Source: Verrucomicrobiota bacterium (GTDB lineage Bacteria > Verrucomicrobiota > Verrucomicrobiia > Chthoniobacterales > JAFAMB01). Taken from it: 7,002 nucleotides of DNA. Within the stretch, counting starts at the first letter, position 1; the number at the start of each line of letters is the position of its first letter. The notes under the pieces are model-generated. The model was not told the origin of the DNA. It made no database searches and saw only the letters and a list, made by a program, of their open reading frames with translations. Location: the NCBI GenBank assembly GCA_019236035.1, contig JAFAJU010000549.1, positions 1 through 7,002 on the forward strand, read 5' to 3'. Below are positions 1 through 5,850 of the stretch, in pieces. Both the position numbers and the translations under genes were made by a program.

Positions 1-54
1 CAGGAAAAGACGCGTGCCGACAAAAAGCGCCCATTGCTGAATGTGGACAAAAAA
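1..54 (+). pseudogene. Upstream-frame fragment of the YHS gene, before the A6 frameshift
   Basis: Reading from base 1 gives an open stretch ending in PLLNVDK at codons 31-51. YHS proteins commonly have a segment of the form LNVDK-NGVxLKGYDPVAYF at this place. Here LNVDK is in frame 1, while NGVILKGYDPVAYF is in frame 2. Removing one A from the six at 49-54 joins them exactly, with no residue lost or gained relative to the pattern. The real gene therefore begins left of the window, probably with a signal sequence that is not visible. The frame break could be a true mutation, an assembly or sequencing error in a homopolymer, or, less likely with only six A, slippage. The family pattern is recalled, not searched. 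Confidence 0.6.
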
Positions 55-442
55 CGGGGTGATTCTAAAGGGATACGATCCGGTTGCCTACTTCAAGCAA
101 AACCAGCCGGTTAAAGGGAGTCCTAAGTATTCGAGCAAATACGCGGGCGCGATTTACCACTTCGCGTCGGAAGAAGATAAAGCCGAATTCGACAACGCTC
201 CGGCTAAGTACGTGCCGCAATACGGAGGTTTCTGCGCCAATAGCATGAGCAAAGATAAATTCGCTGACATCGATCCTAATCAATTTCTGATTTACAAAGG
301 GAAACTCTATGTCTGTTCATCGGCAGCCTCGCTAAAAACGTTCAGGGCGAAACCCGATCTCAACATTCAGGCGGCCGACAAATACTGGGAGTTCTATCAG
401 CCACAGTCAAATCCTGGATTTAGGAGGTATTTCGGAAACTGA
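41..442 (+). CDS. YHS domain-containing protein, 5'-truncated and apparently frameshifted
   Basis: This is the readable part of a YHS-domain protein, a small family often found as secreted or lipid-anchored proteins of unknown or metal-related role; related YHS domains occur in heavy-metal P-type ATPases. Visible landmarks are GYDPVAYF (residues 11-18), the YHFASEEDKAEF stretch (about 39-50), YGGFCANS with a conserved-type Cys65 (61-68), the KLYVC strand (88-92) and an NIQAADKYW tail (108-116) like the family's usual ending. The ATG at 41 is probably not the true start. It lies inside the domain, directly follows an in-frame TGA (38-40), has no Shine-Dalgarno sequence, and leaves no signal peptide. 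The missing N-terminus continues in another frame upstream (separate entry), joined by one extra A in the A6 run at 49-54. The family call is firm; whether the gene is intact in the organism is open. Confidence 0.8.
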   Translation: MWTKNGVILKGYDPVAYFKQNQPVKGSPKYSSKYAGAIYHFASEEDKAEFDNAPAKYVPQYGGFCANSMSKDKFADIDPNQFLIYKGKLYVCSSAASLKTFRAKPDLNIQAADKYWEFYQPQSNPGFRRYFGN

Positions 443-648
443 GATGGCAGGGAAGCGCTCCGCCAGTCCCATCAATTGCTCATGTATCCCAGGCCAAGGG
501 GCAGGAGCTCTGATATACGAGCTACAATGAGTAGAGGATGTTAAATCCGCTATTCTAGTTTCTGAGGCCAGTTGACCTATCTGCACGTTAGGTAGGTCGC
601 GAAGTTACTCATCCGAGCTACAAAGAAAGCGGCCGTTCGGAGACTGGC
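443..648 (+). other. Intergenic region, no confident gene
   Basis: About 206 bases between the YHS gene and the 127-residue gene. Just after the YHS stop is an interrupted hairpin (GGC 446-448 and GGA 451-453 against TCC 459-461 and GCC 462-464, with a 2-nt bulge). It has no T-tract, so it is a poor rho-independent terminator candidate. A 20-codon ORF (482-544) has no visible ribosome binding site and is not called. A 6-bp inverted repeat GACCTA/TAGGTC lies at 574-579 and 593-598. A 10-mer CGAGCTACAA occurs twice (518-527 and 614-623). GTTAGGTAGG (587-596) recurs upstream of fruA. No tRNA-like fold was seen. Confidence 0.5.
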
Positions 649-1032
649 ATGCCGCGTGTTTCACGCGATTATTATGTTAACCATGTTAACCAAGGACAAT
701 CAATGTACTTAATTTTTCCTAGAGCTATGACCATCCCTGAAGTCGCGTCCCGTCGTCAGGATGATCATTTTGAGGATTGGCTTACCGCGACGTTGATAGA
801 AAATACTAATCGTGCGCTGCCCGATGCTAACGAATCGTATGTGCCGGGAATTACCGATCTCTGGATGTTAGAGATCGCCGAACGAAACGGAAGAATGTGG
901 ACGGGCAAGTTCCAGGTCGAATTTGAAACCGCAGCCCAGGAGCGGTCGATGAACCACCGTCTGCGGGAATTGGAAACGGGAATGCTTTTCTTTTCGCTCG
1001 ACACGGATACGGGTGAGATCCTTTTCGCTTGA
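649..1032 (+). CDS. Hypothetical protein, 127 residues, unknown family
   Basis: I do not recognise this protein. The first ATG has a ribosome binding site, GGAG at 639-642 with 6-nt spacing. A second in-frame ATG at 703 (residue 19) has AAGGA at 692-696, also with 6-nt spacing, and gives a more typical beginning (MYLIFPRAM), so the true product may be 109 residues. The protein has no signal peptide, no clear membrane segment and no cysteine. It reads as a small soluble, acidic domain: a strand (YLIFP), a helix rich in D/E (about 36-56), then YVPGITDLWMLEIAE (64-78), alternating strands (WTGKFQVEFE), a charged helix (AAQERSMNHRLRELE, about 95-109) and a terminal strand pair (GMLFFSLDTDTGEILFA). 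An overlapping reverse-strand frame (765-1100) is less protein-like and is treated as a shadow. The gene stands alone, with no operon partner. Confidence 0.6.
   Translation: MPRVSRDYYVNHVNQGQSMYLIFPRAMTIPEVASRRQDDHFEDWLTATLIENTNRALPDANESYVPGITDLWMLEIAERNGRMWTGKFQVEFETAAQERSMNHRLRELETGMLFFSLDTDTGEILFA
674..691 (+). repeat. Tandem 9-bp repeat ATGTTAACC x2
   Basis: Two exact adjacent copies of ATGTTAACC (674-682 and 683-691) encode the Y-V-N-H-V-N stretch near the N-terminus of the 127-residue protein. They end directly before the AAGGA that would serve the internal start at 703. GTTAAC is itself a palindrome, so the unit can also fold or be read as a dyad. If translation starts at 703, these repeats lie in the leader rather than in coding sequence. 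Confidence 0.6.
692..705 (+). promoter_or_regulatory. Alternative ribosome binding site and start for the 127-residue gene
   Basis: AAGGA (692-696) stands 6 nt before an in-frame ATG at 703-705. This site is at least as good as the GGAG at 639-642 that serves the ATG at 649. It makes a 109-residue product beginning MYLIFP the main alternative annotation. The 18 residues between the two starts are polar and partly encoded by a tandem repeat, which slightly favours the inner start. Confidence 0.4.
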
Positions 1033-1090
1033 AGAAGGAGAATGTCCCGTTCGTATGGGCCAGGTGAAATGAATTCAGTACACCGATGAA

Positions 1091-1118
1091 GAGATTTCAC
1101 TTCTCGAACGTGAAACTC
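1091..1118. repeat. Inverted repeat, possible hairpin or operator
   Basis: GAG-A-TTTCAC (1091-1100) pairs with GTGAAA-CTC (1110-1118). This is a nine-pair stem with one bulged A (1094) around a 9-nt loop. It lies 59 bases after the 127-residue gene and has no T-run behind it, so it does not look like a standard terminator. The TGAAA/TTTCA arms vaguely resemble half-sites of LacI-family operators, but the spacing is wrong for Cra/FruR and it is more than 400 bases before fruA. Its role is unknown. Confidence 0.35.
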
Positions 1119-1206
1119 GGCCTGAAGTTAATTTAATAGGGGGTTCATGCTCTTTCTGCACTGTTTCTTAACCGGGGACTGACAAGAAGCGATGACTGGA
1201 GGCATT

Positions 1207-1353
1207 ATGAATAGACGAATTGCCATATATCACATCAAAACCGTCTCTGACTATCCCTTGTTGGTCGGAGAAATTATTCGACGGGCAGAACTGCGCGACC
1301 TTCGGAGATCCAAGTGGCGAGCGTTCTTGCGAAGGCTAACAATTTTCGGATAG
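1207..1353 (+). CDS. Possible small basic protein, 48 residues, unrecognised
   Basis: A 48-codon frame begins at ATG 1207, 4 nt after a strong GGAGG (1198-1202), and ends at TAG 1351. An in-frame ATG at 1192 would add five residues but lacks as good a site. The product is strongly basic (about 12 Arg/Lys against 4 Asp/Glu), starting MNRRIAIYHIKTVSDYPLL and continuing into an Arg-rich, probably helical tail. I recognise no family. It could be a real small protein, the remnant of a larger gene, or chance. The ribosome binding site is the main support. Confidence 0.3.
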   Translation: MNRRIAIYHIKTVSDYPLLVGEIIRRAELRDLRRSKWRAFLRRLTIFG

Positions 1354-1534
1354 GCGAAAATAGGGCAATCACATCCTGGGATGGGAACGGTCCTTCACGC
1401 TAGCCCGGGCAGGTCCTCCAGCTTTGTGGCTGAATGCTCACGCAATTCGAGCCATAATATGTTATGTTAGGTAGGAGCTTCTGGCTGAAACTGGGCAAAT
1501 TTTCGGTAACACCGGTTAATCCTGGAATCCCCCC
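1354..1534 (+). promoter_or_regulatory. Leader region of the fructose PTS operon, promoter expected here
   Basis: About 180 bases before fruA without a confident gene. An in-frame TAA at 1517-1519 excludes an upstream extension of fruA. A -10-like CATAAT lies at 1453-1458, but no convincing -35 hexamer sits at the right distance (CTGAAT at 1430-1435 matches poorly), so promoter placement is weak. GTTAGGTAGG at 1466-1475 repeats a 10-mer seen at 587-596. GCTGAAAC (about 1483-1490) resembles one half of the FruR/Cra palindrome, but the matching half is absent. A 37-codon open stretch (1364-1474) lacks a good start and is not called. Confidence 0.3.
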
Positions 1535-3361
1535 GTGAAAATCGCCGCGGTAACTTCTTGTCCAACTGGTATTGCTCACACTCTCATGGCGGCTGAATCC
1601 TTAAAAAAGGCCGCCGAGTTGCTTGGACACCAGATCAAAGTGGAAACCCAGGGCTCCGCAGGGACAAAGAACACTCTTTCCGAAGACGACATCGCCGAAG
1701 CCGACGTTATTGTGCTCGCTACCGATATTCGAGTGGACACCGCGCGCTTCGCGGAAAAGCCTATTTACGAGACTTACACTAGCGAGGCCATCCTCCGGCC
1801 CAAGCCGGTCATCGAAGCCGCGCTAGGGCTGCTTCCGGCCAAGGTCCCCGCGTCAGGCAGAGATCTGTCAGGCGCACCTCCAGCCAGCCAAGAGGTGGCA
1901 AAGGGTCCTGCCGCGGCTGTGAGCGCCGTTTCGGGCGGTAAACGGCTGGTCGGAATCACTTCATGCCCGACTGGCATCGCGCATACTTTCATGGCCGCCG
2001 AATCGTTGCAGAAAGCCGCAAAAGCGCTCGGCCACGAGATCAAAGTTGAAACGCAGGGTTCGGTCGGATCACAAAATCAACTCACGGCCGAGGAGATCGC
2101 CGCCGCCGATGCAGTAATCATTGCCGCTGACACGAAAGTCGATCTGGCCCGTTTTGCTGGCAAACCGCTGTACGTAACCAGCACAAAAGAAGCGATGCAG
2201 GCGGGAAAGGAAGCTCTCAAAAAAGCTTTGGCTCAGCCGCCAACGGGCGCCGGGCATCCTAGCCTCGCTGAAGCGGTGGAGAAGGCCAAAGCGGAGCGAT
2301 CGAAAGCGCGAACGGGTGCGTACAAGCATCTGATGACAGGCGTGTCCTACATGTTGCCGGTCGTTGTCGCCGGTGGGTTATCCATCGCCGTCGCGTTCGC
2401 GTTGGGCGGCATTTACGCCGGCAATCAGAAAGGCACGCTGGCAGCCGCATTAAGCGAAATTGGGGGCGGGACGGCGTTCCACCTCTTTGTTGCGGTCTTG
2501 TCCGCTTACATCGCTTACTCGATTGCTGACCGCCCCGGAATAGCACCCGGGCTCGTGGGCGGGATGCTGGCGCAGAATATGGGCGCCGGGTTCCTCGGCG
2601 GGATCGGCTCCGGATTCCTGGCTGGTTATTTTACAAAATTTCTTGCCGGCAAAATCAAGCTTCCAACTGCGCTTGAAGGGTTAAAGCCGGTGTTGATCCT
2701 TCCTTTTGTATCGACCGTGGTCGTTGGGTTACTGATGATCTACGTCATCGCTCCGCCGGTGGGTGCGCTCAATCAGGTGATGAGCGATTGGCTTAATGGG
2801 ATGCGCGGAGCGAACGCGTTGCTGCTTGGCGTGATCCTGGGCGGAATGATGGCATTCGATATGGGTGGACCGGTAAACAAGGCGGCTTACACGTTTGCCG
2901 TAGGTTTGCTCGCAAGCAAGGTTTACACTCCGATGGGTGCGGTGATTGCAGCCGGGATGACGCCGCCTCTGGGCCTGGCCCTTGCTGTGTTTCTTTTCAA
3001 GGACCGGTTCGACCTCGAAGAGCGTGAGGCCGGAGGCGCGGCCCTGGTGCTCGGGCTGTCGTTCATCACCGAAGGCGCAATCCCATTTGCGGCAAAGGAT
3101 CCCTTGCGGGTCATTCCTTCGATTATGGTGGGTTCCGCGGTAGCAGGCGCAATTTCGATGGTCTCCGGGGTACAATTTCTTGTGCCACACGGGGGGATTT
3201 TTGCAGCGCTGATTCCGGGCGCAGTGCAGAACCTGCCGCTTTACTTTGTCGCGCTTGTGGCGGGAACAGTCGTTACAAGTGCCGCGCTGTTTGTCCTCAA
3301 ACGCCCAATTGCGATCCGGCCGCCATTTGGCGCCGCCAAGAAAGCGGTTGCGGCAAGCTGA
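1535..3361 (+). CDS. fruA: PTS fructose transporter subunit IIB'-IIB-IIC (FruA)
   Basis: Inner-membrane fructose permease of the PTS. It takes phosphate from a IIA domain on a IIB cysteine and delivers fructose as fructose 1-phosphate. The 608 residues run: IIB' (1-97), an Ala/Pro-rich linker (about 100-135), IIB (136-240), a charged linker (241-258), then IIC (about 260-595) with multiple hydrophobic segments. Both IIB copies carry the active-site motif SCPTGIAHT, with Cys9 and Cys144. By hand alignment they are about 61% identical over 85 residues. IIC shows the family motifs FDMGGPVNKAAY (441-452), ITEGAIPFAAKDP (511-523) and PHGG (551-554). No IIA domain is present; it is supplied by the next gene. 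The start is GTG at 1535, forced by the in-frame TAA at 1517 and matching the expected KIAAVTSCPTG beginning. Only a weak GGA (1524-1526) precedes it, so initiation may be inefficient. First gene of the operon; the call is very secure. Confidence 0.96.
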   Translation: MKIAAVTSCPTGIAHTLMAAESLKKAAELLGHQIKVETQGSAGTKNTLSEDDIAEADVIVLATDIRVDTARFAEKPIYETYTSEAILRPKPVIEAALGLLPAKVPASGRDLSGAPPASQEVAKGPAAAVSAVSGGKRLVGITSCPTGIAHTFMAAESLQKAAKALGHEIKVETQGSVGSQNQLTAEEIAAADAVIIAADTKVDLARFAGKPLYVTSTKEAMQAGKEALKKALAQPPTGAGHPSLAEAVEKAKAERSKARTGAYKHLMTGVSYMLPVVVAGGLSIAVAFALGGIYAGNQKGTLAAALSEIGGGTAFHLFVAVLSAYIAYSIADRPGIAPGLVGGMLAQNMGAGFLGGIGSGFLAGYFTKFLAGKIKLPTALEGLKPVLILPFVSTVVVGLLMIYVIAPPVGALNQVMSDWLNGMRGANALLLGVILGGMMAFDMGGPVNKAAYTFAVGLLASKVYTPMGAVIAAGMTPPLGLALAVFLFKDRFDLEEREAGGAALVLGLSFITEGAIPFAAKDPLRVIPSIMVGSAVAGAISMVSGVQFLVPHGGIFAALIPGAVQNLPLYFVALVAGTVVTSAALFVLKRPIAIRPPFGAAKKAVAAS

Positions 3362-3363
3362 CG

Positions 3364-5838
3364 ATGATCGAACTAACACCCCAGAACGTTCAACTGCAGG
3401 TCCTGGCCAAAAACAAAGCGGAGGCTATTCGTGCTGCCGGACAACTCCTGGTCGAGACCGGTAATATCGCTCCCGGATATGTCGAGAGCATGCTAGGCCG
3501 GGAGCAACAGGCGAACACCTACCTTGGCAATGGGATCGCGATTCCGCATGGCATGCAGAAGGATCGCGATTTGATTTACCGCACGGGCGTTTCAGTTGTG
3601 CAGGTGCCTGACGGGGTTGAATGGAATCCCGGTCAAATAGTCCGGCTCGTGGTCGGCATTGCTGCGCGATCAGATGAGCACCTGGGAATCCTTTCTGCAT
3701 TGACCGATGTGCTCGATGACTCGACCAAGGCGGATCGGCTGGCAAAAACAAAAGATCCTGCCGATGTCATCGCGGCACTGACACGCAAGGAGGGGCATGA
3801 AACCGCCGCTCCTGCAGAGCAATTAGCTGGCGCGCGTCATGTTGACGTGAAGATGGTTTCGGCCGCTGGGCTGCACGCGAGGCCGGCGACATACCTTGTC
3901 GACGTTGCTACGCCGTTTCAATCCGAGATTCGAGTTCAGTATGGGCCGAAAATTGCGAACGCGAAAGCGCTAGCCTCTCTCCTGAAGCTCGGTGTCGAAC
4001 ATGGCGAGACCGTACGGTTGCTGGCTTCGGGGCCGGACGCTCAAGCGGCCCTGGCGGCGCTGAAGGAAGCGATCGAGAGCGGCCTAGGCGAGACGGAAGA
4101 GGCTGAGGTTTCTGCTCCTAGAACGATGGTTTGGGCGCCGGAATCGCAGACTCGCACAATCACAGGCGTGGCAGCTTCGCCGGGTCTGGCCATCGGAAAA
4201 CTCTTTCAGTTCCGGGCCGATCACATCGTGATCAAAGATGCGCCGCGGGATCCGGACATTGAGAAGCGTGAATTCAAGCAAGCGCTTGAGACCGCGCGCG
4301 AGCAACTGGCCGCTATTTACGATGCGGTTCAAAGCCGTGCGGGTAAGAGTCAGGCTGCAATCTTCCGGGCGCACCAGGCGCTGCTTAACGACACTGATCT
4401 TTTCAGCGAAGTCTACTCGCTGATTGATGCTGGCCATGGCGCCGCGTGGTCATGGCAGAAGGCAATCAGCGAGCGAATTGAAGACCTTCGCCAACTCCAC
4501 AACGAGCGTCTGGCTGGACGCGCTGTTGACCTTTCCGATGTTGGGCAGCGCGTGTTGCAGCTGCTGGCCGGCACTGAGCGTGGCGATTCCCATCTGCCGG
4601 AGGAACCCGTTGTTCTTGTTGCTGAAGACCTGACGCCGGGGGATACGGCCCAGCTTGATCCGAGGCGTATCCTTGGGTTTTGCACGGCGCTCGGTGGGCC
4701 AACTTCTCACACCGCGATTATTGCGCGCTCGTTGGGCATCCCCGCCATCGTTGGGGCCGGCCCGGTCGCGCTGGAGCTAACCAACGAAGTTGCTTGTGTT
4801 CTCGATGGCACGACAGGCCGCCTTTATGTGGAACCGAGCGCCGCGGATCTTGAATCCGCCAGAAGGTGTCAAATCGATCTGCAGCAAGAGCGCGACAAAG
4901 AATTTGAGACCCGCTACCAGCCGGCTGTCCTGACCGATGGTCACCGGGTTGAGGTTGTGGCGAATATCGGCAAAGCGAGCGAAGCAGCGGCGGCAGTAGA
5001 AGCCGGCGCCGAAGGGGTAGGATTGTTGCGAACTGAGTTCCTGTTTCTCAACCGGACTGAGCCGCCAAGCGAGGAGGAACAGTTCGAGGCTTACACCACA
5101 ATGACGCAGGCGCTGAACCGCCTGCCACTAATCATTCGAACCCTGGATATCGGCGGCGATAAAGTCGTTCCGTATCTAGCTATGCCGAAAGAAGAAAATC
5201 CGTTTCTGGGTGTCCGCGGCATCCGGCTTTGCTTACGGAAACCCGAATTGTTTATCCCGCAGCTTCGCGCCATTTATCGCGCCTCGACTACCGGTCCGGT
5301 AAAAATCATGTTTCCGATGATCGCGACGCTTGAAGACTTGCGCGAGGCAAAGGAGATAGCCGAGCAAGTGCGCACGAAAATAGGGGTTCCCCCGGTCGAG
5401 ATCGGCATCATGGTCGAGGTCCCGTCAACTGCGCTGATGGCGAACGAATTTGCTCAGGAGGTCGATTTCTTCTCGATCGGCACCAACGATCTTACGCAGT
5501 ACGCGCTGGCCATTGACCGAATGCATCCGGCGCTTGCCAAGCAGGCTGACAGCCTGCACCCTGCGGTGCTCCGAATGATTGACCTGACCGCCCGTGCTGC
5601 TGAGGCAGCCGGGAAATGGGTTGGCGTCTGTGGCGGCGCCGCCGGCGACCCGCGCGGCGCGATTATCCTTGCCGGGCTAGGAGTCAGGGAATTGAGCATG
5701 AGCCTTCCGAGCATCGCGGCGGTCAAAGCCCACTTACGGAGGATATCACTCGCAAAGGCCAAAGCTTTGGCCAAAGAAGCGCTTGGCTGCAAAACTGCGG
5801 ACGAAGTGCATGCATTGCCTTTGCCTGCAGGATATTAA
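3364..5838 (+). CDS. fruB: Fused fructose PTS IIA-HPr-Enzyme I (multiphosphoryl transfer protein)
   Basis: Cytoplasmic protein carrying the whole soluble PTS relay in 824 residues. Domain order is IIA-Fru (1-143; YVESMLGREQQ at 39-49, GNGIAIPHG with phospho-His62, then SDEHLGILSALTDVL), HPr (157-242; GLHARPA with His171) and Enzyme I (265-815). EI landmarks are GGPTSHTAIIARS with His449, GVGLLRTEFLF (551-561, Arg556), RTLDIGGDK (592-600), NPFLGVRGIR (612-621), MVEVPS (683-688), FFSIGTNDLTQY (702-713) and catalytic-type Cys756. Phosphate should pass PEP, His449, His171, His62, then FruA. Unlike E. coli FruB, there is an EI module and no middle M domain; the layout is closer to FruB/FruI of pseudomonads and xanthomonads. 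Two oddities: Ala202 at the place of HPr Ser46, and CGG instead of the usual CGE after Cys756. ATG 3364 lies 2 nt after the fruA stop with no strong ribosome binding site, suggesting translational coupling. Some databases call this ptsP, ptsI or fruI. Confidence 0.95.
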   Translation: MIELTPQNVQLQVLAKNKAEAIRAAGQLLVETGNIAPGYVESMLGREQQANTYLGNGIAIPHGMQKDRDLIYRTGVSVVQVPDGVEWNPGQIVRLVVGIAARSDEHLGILSALTDVLDDSTKADRLAKTKDPADVIAALTRKEGHETAAPAEQLAGARHVDVKMVSAAGLHARPATYLVDVATPFQSEIRVQYGPKIANAKALASLLKLGVEHGETVRLLASGPDAQAALAALKEAIESGLGETEEAEVSAPRTMVWAPESQTRTITGVAASPGLAIGKLFQFRADHIVIKDAPRDPDIEKREFKQALETAREQLAAIYDAVQSRAGKSQAAIFRAHQALLNDTDLFSEVYSLIDAGHGAAWSWQKAISERIEDLRQLHNERLAGRAVDLSDVGQRVLQLLAGTERGDSHLPEEPVVLVAEDLTPGDTAQLDPRRILGFCTALGGPTSHTAIIARSLGIPAIVGAGPVALELTNEVACVLDGTTGRLYVEPSAADLESARRCQIDLQQERDKEFETRYQPAVLTDGHRVEVVANIGKASEAAAAVEAGAEGVGLLRTEFLFLNRTEPPSEEEQFEAYTTMTQALNRLPLIIRTLDIGGDKVVPYLAMPKEENPFLGVRGIRLCLRKPELFIPQLRAIYRASTTGPVKIMFPMIATLEDLREAKEIAEQVRTKIGVPPVEIGIMVEVPSTALMANEFAQEVDFFSIGTNDLTQYALAIDRMHPALAKQADSLHPAVLRMIDLTARAAEAAGKWVGVCGGAAGDPRGAIILAGLGVRELSMSLPSIAAVKAHLRRISLAKAKALAKEALGCKTADEVHALPLPAGY

Positions 5839-5840
5839 CC

Positions 5841-5845
5841 GGGAG
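5841..5845 (+). promoter_or_regulatory. Ribosome binding site of fruK
   Basis: GGGAG lies 5 nt before ATG 5851 and inside the 12-nt gap after the preceding stop. It is the clearest Shine-Dalgarno sequence in the operon and fixes the fruK start. Confidence 0.7.
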
Positions 5846-5850
5846 TTCGA

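Noticed and set aside
49..54. Programmed frameshift or transcription slippage at A6
   Set aside because: Six A is short for efficient slippage and no stimulatory structure or Shine-Dalgarno was seen; a simple indel explains it better.
443..473. Rho-independent terminator after the YHS gene
   Set aside because: The stem is short and interrupted and no T-run follows it.
765..1100. 111-codon reverse-strand frame overlapping the 127-residue gene
   Set aside because: It has a Ser/Arg-rich, low-structure composition with no convincing start signal, while the forward frame has two good ribosome binding sites and a more natural composition.
1042..1136. Two tiny overlapping ORFs (15 and 16 codons) after the 127-residue gene
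   Set aside because: They are too short, the AGGAG is only 1 nt from the first ATG, and nothing suggests translation.
1364..1474. 37-codon open stretch ending before fruA
   Set aside because: It has no ATG or GTG start with a ribosome binding site, and the resemblance of its Ala-rich part to an HPr motif was too weak to support.
1483..1507. Possible FruR/Cra operator before fruA
   Set aside because: Only one half (GCTGAAAC) matches; the second half is absent and the TTTTCGG nearby is badly spaced and mismatched.
2729..3379. 216-codon reverse-strand open frame opposite fruA
   Set aside because: It lies wholly opposite conserved IIC sequence, has a biased His/Arg/Cys-rich composition and no ribosome binding site; it is a shadow of the real codon pattern.
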